DNA from: Candidatus Methanomethylophilaceae archaeon
Lineage (GTDB): Archaea; Thermoplasmatota; Thermoplasmata; Methanomassiliicoccales; Methanomethylophilaceae
NCBI GenBank assembly: GCA_007117455.1
Contig: SKGM01000069.1
Location: forward strand, 1 to 37,204
Length of the DNA stretch: 37,204 bases
Direction: 5' to 3'
The stretch's first letter is position 1. Each line of letters opens with the position of its first letter. The position numbers and the translations under genes were made by a program. Under the pieces are notes generated by a model. It did no database searches. It had not been told where the DNA came from and was given only the letters and a program-made list of their open reading frames with translations. This document shows, piece after piece, positions 7,329-18,300 of the stretch.

Positions 7329-10300
7329 GCGACGCGGGAGGCAGGGTAGCAAGGAGGAAGGCCCTGGCGCTGGTCCTGGTACTGGCTTTGGTATTGGTCA
7401 TGATACCGCCGCAGCCCGCTGCCGCCGGTGATGACCGGATAGTGCTGGTGATGGACCTCAGCTACGCCATGCCCACGGTGGATGGCGAGCCGCCGCGGGT
7501 GCAGCTCGATGGCCTCGAGCAACGCATGATGGACAACGTCCCGTACCTACTTCCGGTCGAGGGTCTGGAGATAGTCCTGGAGGACGGGGATGTAAAGGAC
7601 CTCCGTGTCGACCATCTGACCACCAAGAAGGTGCCTTTGGGCATCGTGGACCTCCCCATGCTCACCATGGCCTCCGAGGCCGGTAAGTTCCCTGCCGGCA
7701 AAGGGGACGCCAAGACCTCTCACGTCAACCACAACGGTCATTATGAACGCCGCGGCGAGAACGTGCTGTTCCTATCGGCATCGCCGGTGTCTTTCGATCC
7801 AGTCACGAAGGAGATGTGGTATGTATCGGAGATAACCATCATCATATCCTACCGCGTCCAATCCGGCGATACAGTAACGTCGGAGGGTCTCGGACCGAAG
7901 CCGCTATCCTCCCCCTACGACCTGCTTATACTCACCTGTCCGACGCTGGAGGATGAGTTCGACCGTCTCGCTGATTGGAAGGACCTCATCGGCTTCGACG
8001 TGCGGGTGGTCAACACCACGTCCGCACTCGCCGGTTCGCCGCTGAGCGCCCCGGCACTGAAGAGCTTCATCAACTCCGAGTACAACCAGAGCGCCATATC
8101 ATACGTCATACTGGCCGGCGATGACGACGCCATACCGGCCTGGAAGATCACCCGTTCAGTGGAGGCGACCAGCGGGACGGAGGTCGCGGACATCCCCTCC
8201 GACCACTACTATGCGACATTCAACTATGAGGTCGATTGGACCACCCAGATGTTCCCGTTCTCGGATGTCAGTCTCGGCAGGGTCCCCCTGAGCGACCCCA
8301 CGGCCGCATCCAACTGGGTTGATAAGGTCATCTTCTATGAGAATAGGGATAACACGGACCATCTCTATGATGTGCTGTTCATCGGCGAGAAGCTCGACCC
8401 AGTGCCGACCTGGGGCGGTGATGTGAAGGACAGCATCGAGACCCACATCCCTCCGGCCTACGACATAACGAAGCTATATGAGAGGGACCAGGGGGAGCTG
8501 GACTTCAATGATGTCCGCAACGCTTTGGAAGACGGAGCGCACATCATCAACCACATGGGCCATGGGAACCACCAGTTCCTCGCCGAAATAATACATCTGA
8601 ACGCTGACCTCATAGATTCGCCGATGCCCAACCTGTGGTACAGCCAAGCCTGTGAGGTGGGGGCCTTTGATTGGAATGACAACGTCGCCGTTGCGATGCT
8701 GGGGGCCGAGGACAACGCCGTCTCCATGGTATTGAACTCCCGTTTCGGATGGTACTTCGAGTATCCGAACCATGAGGACGGCCCATCCAACAAGTTCGAC
8801 AAGGCGTTCATGTCCCAGCTCTTCGATGAGGAGTTGCTGTTGGGTGATGTGCACCATGCGGCCAAGGAGTCCTTGGTCGGGGAGCTGGTGAACGGCATCG
8901 AGGAGAACGATGCCATGGTCTGGACCTATATAGGTCTCAACCTCCTCGGCGACCCGACATTGAGGCTGGGAGGATATGAGGAGCCGCCCATGCCCCCTCT
9001 GCGCATCGATGACGATGCAGACCTTGTCGCCGCCGCCACCGCCGGAGGATGGCCCGGTGACGGTTCGGAGACCACACCCTACCTGTTGCAGTCCAAGACC
9101 ATACGCGGGCCAGGTCCTGACGCCCTCTATGTGGGCAACACCACCCTCCACCTGCGTATCGAGGACAACGACATCCGACAGTCCTCAGAGTCTCAGACCG
9201 GTATCCATCTGCACGATGTCCGCAACGTCGTCCTGGACGGGAACGATGTGGCCAACAAGAACATCGGGATCTTGGTGAAGGATTCTGAGAACATAGAGCT
9301 GCTGAACAACACCCTGCACTCCAACAACATCGCCATGCTGCTCGATGGGTGCGAGGGATGCCTGGTTCAAGGAAACAGACTCGTGGATGGCAACGAGGTC
9401 GGCATAGTCCTCGTGGATGACGACGCATCATCGGTTCTGAACAACACCGTCTCCCGCTGCGAGGGCCCAGGGATTTCGGTCGATGGTGTCGGCACCGTGG
9501 TGAGCGAGAACGCCCTGTATCTTAACAACGGCTCCTCCATAGCCACCGTGATGGCCGGTACCGACCCTCCGCAGGCGCAGAACAACGGCCCCAACGACTG
9601 GGACGGCAACTTCTGGTTCCTCCATGATGGTGGTGCCTACGCACTGCAGGGCGCCACTGACGACGCCCCCCTAGCGCAGGACCCATTACCGGTGCCGGAG
9701 TTCAACACCGCTGCGCTGGACCTCCTGCAGGGGGCAGCGGTGGCTCCATCAACGACCTTCGATTTCACCGCCAGCTCGGAGATATCCCTGGAGGCCTACA
9801 AACTCAGTGTCAACGGTGGGGATCTAGAAACCAGCACCGCATCCTTCACCATGGGGTCCCTGGGACTGAGCTCCGGAAGCCATGACCTGGTCATGGTGGC
9901 CTTCACCGAGATCGGCAACGCCCAGTTCTACCATCTCAACGTTAATTATGCAGTGGCCGACCTCTCGGTCACCATAACCTCGCCCAGTGACCCCTATGTC
10001 AACAACGAACGTGTCACCGTCCGATGGACCACTGGTCACAACGACAACGTATCCCATTACAAAGTCAGCATCGGTACCGGCGACTGGGTGAATGTGGGGA
10101 AGGTCACCCGTTACACCACCCCCTCGCTTTCCGAAGGCCCGCATCTGATAAGCGTCCGGGCGGTAGGGTTCGACGGCAACACCGCCACCGCCACCCGCAC
10201 GGTGTTCGTGGACACCACCGACCCGGTGCTGGCATTCGATGGCATAAGGCAGGGGCAGATATTCACTGACGACCAGGTACTCCTCAGATGGACGGTGAAG

Positions 10301-12319
10301 GATCCCACTCCCTCCTCAGGCCTAGACCACCTCACCCTTCGTATCGGCGGTTCCACCACCATAAAGATCGATGACCCGTCCGCCCGTCAGCATCTCACCA
10401 TGCCCTTGGCGGAAGGCAGTCACCGGGTCACCCTGCGTGCCTATGACGCGGCAGGCAACTTCGCCCAGAGGGTCGTGGACATCATCGTGGACACCAAACC
10501 CCCGGTGGTGGAGTTCGATGACGGCCCCGACCATCCCTACTACGATGAGGACATGACGGTCTCCTGGACGGTGAAGGAGGAGGGCAGCGGTGTCGACCAG
10601 TTGCGCATCAGACTCAACAAGGGCGAATGGACCGATGTGACCGGGTCCGACCAGCACACGTTCACCGGCCTCTCCGAGGGTTACTATGAGGTGGAGGTCC
10701 GCGCCAGCGACCGGGCCGGCAACGAGGAGTCATACACCCATGGCAGGGTGGTCACCACCAAGCAGGCCACATTGGACTTCATCCATCCCCACAACGGAGG
10801 ATACTCCAAGAGCCCGGACACCTTCCGATGGAACGTATGGGACAAGAGGGGGTACACCTACACCTACGAGTACTCATTGGACGGAGGGGAGTACATCGGC
10901 ACCGGTGCCGCCGACTCCGTAACCCTGACCCTGGACAACGGGCCGCATACCATGTTGGTTCGGGCAACCTGCGACCAGACCGGTGCGGTGCTGAGCCGTG
11001 CGGTCTCATTCATCACGCTCTCCCAGGCCCAACCGCCTACCACCACCGACCCGGTCAACAATGAGGAGGAATTCCTGTTCGACAGGCCTCTGCGGGCGAA
11101 GTTCGCCCTGGTGATGTTGATCGACAAGGATCTTACAACCACCACCCTGACCGATTCCGGCGGAAGCCTGGTGGATTCCACATACAATTGGAGGGGCGAC
11201 ACCCTGACCCTCACGCCCACCGGCGGCCTTTTGCATCCCGCCTCATACGTCTGGAGGATAAACGTCGTGGACCTGGCCGGTAACGAGAGGACCTATCCTG
11301 TATCCTTCTCGGTGAAGAACGTCAGCCTGCCCACAGCACCCCAGAACCTTGTTGCCGACCACAGCGTGAGTTGGGACGGGGTCTCCATACAGCTCACATG
11401 GGACCCGCCTGAGGATGACGGGGGATATCCGCAGGAAGTCAAGGAGCTGATGTACAACGTCTACCGTCGCAGCAACGCCACCGATTTCGAGGTCATAGCC
11501 ACGGTCTCCGACACCAGATATGAGGACAAGAGTGTGACCTGGGATGACTATTACATCTACTACGTCACCGCGGTCAATCCTGTAGGAGAGGGTCCGGCAT
11601 CGGACATCTACCCCACCGGACTTCCCAAGGAGCCGGGCAACTGGGAGAAGTTCATGCTCCTGATCGATCATATCGGCGATTTACTGGGCGGTACCTGGGA
11701 CATGCTGGTGGAGACGTTCGACATGGTGGCCAGCACGGTCGCCGACACCTGGGACGACCTGGTGGCGGCCGCCACCGACCTATGGGACACAGTGGCCCAG
11801 GCGCTTACCGATTTCGGTGAGCTCGTGGTGGAGCTCGGGGAGGCGGCCTACGATGGGGCGGTCCATGCCTTGGAGCTCCTGGGTGAGTGGACGGTGTTGG
11901 CGATCGAGGCCATAGGCGATGCCATGGTGGCTCTGCTGGACTACATTTCGGGCACCGAGGGCTTGGAGAGGGTGTTCGTGATCGCGATCATCATACTGAC
12001 GCTTCTCCTCGCCTACATGCTGCTCAAGCCATCCCCTGCCGCCAAGGCTCCCTCGAAGAAGAAGGAGGAAGTGAAGAGAAGGCCTGAGACCACTTCATCC
12101 AAGCCGGCCGAAGACACGTACGTCCGCAGCCTGGACTCCACCCTGCAACTCCAGAACGGCATCCTGATCGCAGAGGAGATCAAGGAGCTGGAGGCGGCCT
12201 ATGCTGAAGGTCAGATCGGATGGATGGAGTATGAGGCCGAGTTGATGGAGAAGAGCTCCCGTCTCACGGCAATCAACCTCGCCTCTCACTACCTGAGAAT
12301 GGGGGAGGACCTCTACTGA
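7325..12319 (+). CDS. Membrane-anchored C25 (gingipain-like) peptidase with beta-helix, Ig-like and Fn3 domains
   Basis: This 1664-aa surface protein has the following order: signal peptide (1-34, ending PAAAG), a propeptide-like region, and a C25 peptidase domain (about 195-555) with the His-Cys pair visible as NHMGHG (His413) and YSQACEVGAF (Cys443). Then come a short parallel beta-helix (about 570-790), five Ig-like domains (about 790-1232), a Big_5-type Ig domain (about 1234-1332), an Fn3 domain (about 1335-1430), an amphipathic helical stretch, one membrane helix (about 1549-1571) and a cytoplasmic tail of roughly 90 residues. C25 enzymes are cysteine endopeptidases, usually specific for Arg or Lys; the specificity here cannot be read. 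The start codon overlaps arlJ (ATGA) and the next gene begins 8 nt after the stop, so it looks like part of the archaellum operon. A role in degrading proteins or maturing surface proteins is inference. Confidence 0.85.
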   Translation: MSDAGGRVARRKALALVLVLALVLVMIPPQPAAAGDDRIVLVMDLSYAMPTVDGEPPRVQLDGLEQRMMDNVPYLLPVEGLEIVLEDGDVKDLRVDHLTTKKVPLGIVDLPMLTMASEAGKFPAGKGDAKTSHVNHNGHYERRGENVLFLSASPVSFDPVTKEMWYVSEITIIISYRVQSGDTVTSEGLGPKPLSSPYDLLILTCPTLEDEFDRLADWKDLIGFDVRVVNTTSALAGSPLSAPALKSFINSEYNQSAISYVILAGDDDAIPAWKITRSVEATSGTEVADIPSDHYYATFNYEVDWTTQMFPFSDVSLGRVPLSDPTAASNWVDKVIFYENRDNTDHLYDVLFIGEKLDPVPTWGGDVKDSIETHIPPAYDITKLYERDQGELDFNDVRNALEDGAHIINHMGHGNHQFLAEIIHLNADLIDSPMPNLWYSQACEVGAFDWNDNVAVAMLGAEDNAVSMVLNSRFGWYFEYPNHEDGPSNKFDKAFMSQLFDEELLLGDVHHAAKESLVGELVNGIEENDAMVWTYIGLNLLGDPTLRLGGYEEPPMPPLRIDDDADLVAAATAGGWPGDGSETTPYLLQSKTIRGPGPDALYVGNTTLHLRIEDNDIRQSSESQTGIHLHDVRNVVLDGNDVANKNIGILVKDSENIELLNNTLHSNNIAMLLDGCEGCLVQGNRLVDGNEVGIVLVDDDASSVLNNTVSRCEGPGISVDGVGTVVSENALYLNNGSSIATVMAGTDPPQAQNNGPNDWDGNFWFLHDGGAYALQGATDDAPLAQDPLPVPEFNTAALDLLQGAAVAPSTTFDFTASSEISLEAYKLSVNGGDLETSTASFTMGSLGLSSGSHDLVMVAFTEIGNAQFYHLNVNYAVADLSVTITSPSDPYVNNERVTVRWTTGHNDNVSHYKVSIGTGDWVNVGKVTRYTTPSLSEGPHLISVRAVGFDGNTATATRTVFVDTTDPVLAFDGIRQGQIFTDDQVLLRWTVKDPTPSSGLDHLTLRIGGSTTIKIDDPSARQHLTMPLAEGSHRVTLRAYDAAGNFAQRVVDIIVDTKPPVVEFDDGPDHPYYDEDMTVSWTVKEEGSGVDQLRIRLNKGEWTDVTGSDQHTFTGLSEGYYEVEVRASDRAGNEESYTHGRVVTTKQATLDFIHPHNGGYSKSPDTFRWNVWDKRGYTYTYEYSLDGGEYIGTGAADSVTLTLDNGPHTMLVRATCDQTGAVLSRAVSFITLSQAQPPTTTDPVNNEEEFLFDRPLRAKFALVMLIDKDLTTTTLTDSGGSLVDSTYNWRGDTLTLTPTGGLLHPASYVWRINVVDLAGNERTYPVSFSVKNVSLPTAPQNLVADHSVSWDGVSIQLTWDPPEDDGGYPQEVKELMYNVYRRSNATDFEVIATVSDTRYEDKSVTWDDYYIYYVTAVNPVGEGPASDIYPTGLPKEPGNWEKFMLLIDHIGDLLGGTWDMLVETFDMVASTVADTWDDLVAAATDLWDTVAQALTDFGELVVELGEAAYDGAVHALELLGEWTVLAIEAIGDAMVALLDYISGTEGLERVFVIAIIILTLLLAYMLLKPSPAAKAPSKKKEEVKRRPETTSSKPAEDTYVRSLDSTLQLQNGILIAEEIKELEAAYAEGQIGWMEYEAELMEKSSRLTAINLASHYLRMGEDLY

Positions 12320-12327
12320 GGTGAGAG

Positions 12328-15300
12328 ATGCCCTCCTCCCGTGCCATACTGGCTGTCGTCATCTGCATCCTCCTCCTGCCCTTCCTTGCGCCGGTCTTTG
12401 AGGCCACGCCGTTGCCTCCGCATCTCCGGATCAACGCCCCTCAGCAGGGCGACTTCGTCTCCGGGGACCTGGTCATCGATTTCACCTCTTCGGACTTCAG
12501 CGACCATCGGGTGGAGCTTCGCGTGGACGGCCAACTTAGGAACGCATCCATATCCTCCCCCCATACCATATCCGGCCTGGAGGACGGCAGCCGTATCGTC
12601 ACCCTGACGGCGATCAATTCGCACGGTCTGCAGAACCAGCGCTCGGTCCATGTCAACATGGACAGCACCGCCCCGGTCATCGACATCCATTCCCCTCTTG
12701 AGGGCAACGTTTACGAACGCAGCCTGGACTTGAACTGGACCCTTGACGAGGAGAACCCCCTGCGGACCGAGTACCGTATCGACGACGGTGATTGGTTGCT
12801 GATAGAGGGCAATACGACACTCCAATTGCAGGAGGACGGTCCGTTCACAATCCAGATGCGCTCCCTGGATGAAGCAGGCAACATCGGTACCCAGGAGGTG
12901 AACTTCACCGTGGACACCGGGATGCCTGCCGTGCGCTTCATATCCCCGGACAGGAACTCCTACCACAACACCCCCGACCTGACGGTCAATTGGACCGCTT
13001 TCAACTATGACGCCCTGTCCTTCAGCCTCGACGGCGGTGGTTGGCAGGTTGCTGATGATGATGGCGTGGAACTCCTGGGCCTGGACAACGGTCGGCACAC
13101 CATCACCCTGCGGGCCGAGAACTCCACCACATCGTCGACCGCCTCCCGGACCTTACCATTCTACATAGACGACGTGTCGCCGGTGGTGCATATAATCTCC
13201 CCCCTGACGGGTATGCGCCATGGCTCCAGTACCGCCATGCTTATCTGGGACGTGGTCAGCGACTCACCCTTCACCACCGACATAGCCATAGATGTCGAAG
13301 GGCAGTGGGTCAACCACACCGAAGTGGAAGGTACCAGCCTGAGGCTGAAGGGCCTTCCGGCGGGAACGGCGAATTTGAACCTCACGGTCAACGACGCCGC
13401 CGGCAACTCCATGTGGGCCGATGTGTCCTTTGAGACCGGCGTGAAGGGTCTGCCGATGGGTGCCCTATCGATAAGCAATGAGGACAGCCTGAGGAACATC
13501 GCCGCCACCCTGGACCTCCCCGGCAACGGCAGTGCAACCAACCCCTGGGTGCTGGATAACATCGGCATAGATGCACAAGGGGCTGACAGGGCGGTCTCCA
13601 TATCCCACACCTCCAAGCACCTGGTCCTGAACAACCTCTCCCTGTTCAACACCCGCATCATCGATGGTCTTCCGCAGGGGACGGCGGTCCTGCTCCGTGA
13701 CGTTAAGAACATCGAGATCACAGGTGTGATCGCCCAGGACAACCTCTACGGCGTCAGGTCGGTATCCATGGCCGACCAGGTATCGATCATCGGCAACGAC
13801 CTGCGCAACAGCCATCGCGGAGCGGTCACCATCGAGCAGGCCCATGGTCTGACCATCTCCGGCAATGACCTCCGTGATGCGGGGCGCTGGGCGGTCAATG
13901 TGGGATGGGACCTCACCGAGACACGGGACGTGAATGTGACGGACAACGACTGCCGCGGCCATCAACGCTACGGCATAGCATTGGAGAGGGTTGTCGACGG
14001 TGAGGTGAGCAACAACGCCGTGACCACCACGGCGGGGCATGAGACCGTGGGCATCTACCTCTTCAACTCCGTCACCCGCACCACCATCGCCGACAACGAT
14101 TGCCGCCATAACTTCCAAGGCATACTATCCCGCGGCGGGGCATTCGACAACGTCATACGGGACAACGACTGCCGCAACAACACCCATGGCATCGAGATCG
14201 CCGACCGATCGGAGGAGAACCTCATAACCGGCAACGACTGCCGTGAGAACCCCTACGGGATATTCCTCTACGACGCCTACCGGAACAATGTAAGTTTGAA
14301 TCATTGTTACCAGACCGATAGCTCCCAAGGGGTCGGTATCCGCATAGAGGGCGGTGAGGAGAACAAGATTTGGAACAACAACGCCAGCAACAACCTCAAC
14401 GGAATAGAGGTCATCCATTCAAATGATAACAACGTGAGTATGAACGACTGCTCGCAGACCAACAACTCCCAAGGGGTGGGGGTGTATGTCCGCGGCGGTA
14501 TCGGAAACGACATATGGAACAACAACGCCAGCCATAACCACATCGGCATCTACCTCCACTTCGCCAGCAGTCAGAATGTCATAGCCAATGACTGCAGCTT
14601 CGCCGGCAAGCACGCCATATTCGTCAATTACAGTCTATGGAGGCACACGATAGCCCACAACGACTGCCGCCATGCGACCGAGGATGCATTGCGGATGGAT
14701 CTGAACGACATCGATTCATCCGCCCACATACATTCCAACAACATCACCGCCAATGACCTCAGGCACAACGGCGGTTCGGCCATCAACATCACCGGCGGCG
14801 CCAACAGCAGTTTCTTCAATAATCAGATCCAAGGTAACGATTGCCGTAACTCCACCTATGACCTGATCAACATATTCGCCGGTAACTACTCCTACAGCGG
14901 TTTCCGGGACAACATACTCACCGACGCTCCGATGCGCACCATCAACCTGAGCTCGTCGGACCTGGACTTCCATTTCTTCCGTAGCATCCAAATCATCGGT
15001 AACTTGATGTCCAACTCCTCCACCGACGGGTTCCGCCTGCACGGTAACTTGAGTTCCATCAGCATCATCGGCAACAAGGCTGACAATGCCAGCCATGATG
15101 GCATAAACATCACCGACTCCCGGTCGGGGATGAGGGATGTGGTCATAGACGGGAATGATGTCTCCGACCCGGGAGGGGACGGTATATTCCTACGTAGCAA
15201 CATGACCATGGAAGGTGGTTCGGTCTCCTCCAACCTGGTGCAGCGGGTTCCAGGAAATCCGATACAGGTCCTCTCCACCACACTGACAGATTTCAATATA

Positions 15301-18300
15301 GATGACAACATCGCCGATGACCATCCCGGGGTCCCGGCGCTGGTGGTCACCGCCCTGTCGCTGCAGGAGGTCAGTATCTCGGGCAACGACCTCCGTGACT
15401 GCGGCGCAGGCCTGATACTCGAGGACCGTGACTTCCTGAACGTGACGATCTCCGGCAACGACCTCCGCGGCTGCCCGGGCACGCTGATAGCCATCACATC
15501 GACGTCGGAGGCATACGGTCTCCATGTGGACGGGAACGATCTGAGGAGGGTCGGAGGACAGGGGATAAGGGTCGATGTCAACGGTTTGAGGAACTCAACC
15601 TTCAACAGCAACGACCTCACACTTTTGGTGGATGAGCCGTTGAGCATCGTCACACCCTACGTCCGCTACGTAAGTGTGGACATGAACATCTGTCCCGGAG
15701 CGGCCGACAACGGCATTGACATCCAGACCTCATCGGTTTACGACCTTTCCATATCAGGCAACGACCTGAGCGGGTCCCTCGGGGACGCCCTTCGTCTGCA
15801 TACCGTGTCCGCGGACATCCTCAATATATCATCCAACGATCTCAGCGGGGCATCAAGGGACGGCGTCAGCGTCACCACGGACGGCGACATGAACCACACC
15901 CGCCTCCAGGACAACGACGTCCGTGACATAGGTCGCGATGCGATGACCCTCACCGCCGGTGGGGACATCCATGTCTGCTGGGTCGAGGACAACCTGATGG
16001 AGTCCGCCGAGATGACATTGACCCTGCGGGCGGAAAGGGTGCTGTGGTTGTCGGTCGAGCGGAACGAGATGCGTGACGCCAACGTACGCCCCATACTCCT
16101 GGACACCGACCATTTGGACTCCATCTATATCCGGGACAACGACGCCCGCAACTCTTTAGGACCCGGGGTGGAGATGAACGGCACCTTCGTCCAAGACATA
16201 TGGGTCCTGTACAACGACCTCAGCCAATCTTCCGATACCCCGGTGCGGATAAGCTCCGGCAACGACCTGGTCGGCATCATGGTGGAAGGGAATAATGTGA
16301 GCGGCGCCAGCGACCATGCGGTGGTCGTCACCACCTCATCCGACATCCGGGACCTCTCCATCACAGGGAACACCGCCCTGGGCAACCTCATGGAACGGAT
16401 GATTGTGTCATGCGATGGGCTTACCAATGCCACGGTAAGCAACAACACCGCCCCCGGGGCCGCCATGGGGGCGTTGCATATCGACTGCCGTGTCATAGAT
16501 GGCCTCCGCGTGGAGGGCAACATCCTCCACAGCAGCGGAACCAACGGTCTCCGTCTGGACCCCGATACGTTAAGCGATGCGATCATCAAGGACAATCAGC
16601 TGCAGGATGCGGTCGGGGACTCCATCCGGATATCCGTCGGCGGCGCCATGCAGGACTTGATCATCGACGGCAACGACCTCTCAGGAAGCGGCGGTGACGG
16701 CATGGTCCTGCAGGCTGATGGGATCCTCAGGATGACTATCCACGGCAACGACGTCAGGAACAGCGTCGGGGACCCGGTCATCATCACCTCCGACTCCCTC
16801 AACGACGTCAACATCTCCAGCAACCTCTGCCCCGATGCCAGGGGCACCCCTGTCATACTCACCGTCCTCTCCATCGGCAACCTGTCCATGGTCTCCAACG
16901 ACCTCTCAGGCAGTGGCTCCCATGGCGTGGTGGTCCAATCACCCACAATATGGGATGTCAGGGTGATAGACAACGACATAAGCGATTCCGCCGGGGATGC
17001 GGTCAGGATCATCAGCGATGGAACCCTGGAAAGGATAACCATCGAAGGCAACCATGCCCCGCGCTCCGCAGGAGACGGCATCATGATCCAAGGCCCGAGC
17101 CTCATCGACATCGTGGTCAGGGGGAACAACCTGCATCAGGCGGGAGGGGACGCTGTGCGTCTGATGAGCGATGGGGACGTCAGCGACCTGACCGTCGAGG
17201 ACAATGTATGCACCATGGCCGTCAGGGACGGGATCCACCTGACCATCGGATCGGGTTCGTTGTCGGAATCCCTGATATCAAAGAACGACATGACCGATGT
17301 GGGAAGATACCCGATCCATATCGATGCCGGACAGCTGAGGGACACGACCATCATCGAAAACCATTGCCAGGACGCAACGCTGCCATTGCTGATCCTGACC
17401 GATGAGGTGCTACGCCTACGCATAGAGGGCAACGACCTCTCAGGCAGTGGGGGGGAGGCTCTCCGCCTGGAGGCGACCATAGACACCCTGTGGGTGATAG
17501 GGAACGACATGTCAGACTCCCAGGACGACTCCCTGCACATTATCGCCCTGGGCGAGATGGTGGATGTCACGGTCTTGAACAACACCATATCATCATCGGA
17601 TGGGAACGGCATACGGATCGACGCCGGCAGTCTCCTCCGTCTCGATATCGGCAACAACACCGTTTCCGCATCCCATCACCCGATATGGTTGAGCGCCGAT
17701 TCATCCCGCTCGATGACCATCACCGAGAACCGACTCACAGATGCCGTCTCGCAGCCTCTGAGGTTGGAGATACCCATCCTGGAGGAGGGCTCGATAGACG
17801 GGAACGACCTCTCTAGGTCGGTGTCGGGCATCCTGATAAGCACCCAGATGATCGAAGGGCTCACCATATCCTATAACAACCTCACCGACTGCGGTGGAGG
17901 CATCGGCGTCAACGCCGACGTCAGCATCACCACGCTCCTGATATCCGATAACATCCTGGAAGGGGTTCCAGGCATGGCCATCAGTGTACACTGCGATGAA
18001 TCGATCACCGCGCTGGACATACTGGGCAACAGAGGCGGTACCGACGGCATCATCATCACATCCGCGATGCTGGAGCATGGTAACATCAGCGGCAACGATC
18101 TCAATGGCGACTTGAACGTGGACGTCACCGGTTCTTTGGTCCTGGAGGGTGTGGACTCCAACGTGCTCTCCGGAGGCATGGTGCTGAACGCTGCGCATGC
18201 GATCCTGCTCTCCGTTCAGGACAACATCGCCCTGGATATCGAGGTGGGCACCTCCGGCTCCATGCGTCTGGACCAACTGTCAGGGAATCAATTCCCATCG

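Noticed and set aside
13780-17830. Regular short repeats considered as a CRISPR array
   Set aside because: Repeats are in frame, encode beta-helix coils, vary in sequence and spacing, and are not separated by unique spacers.
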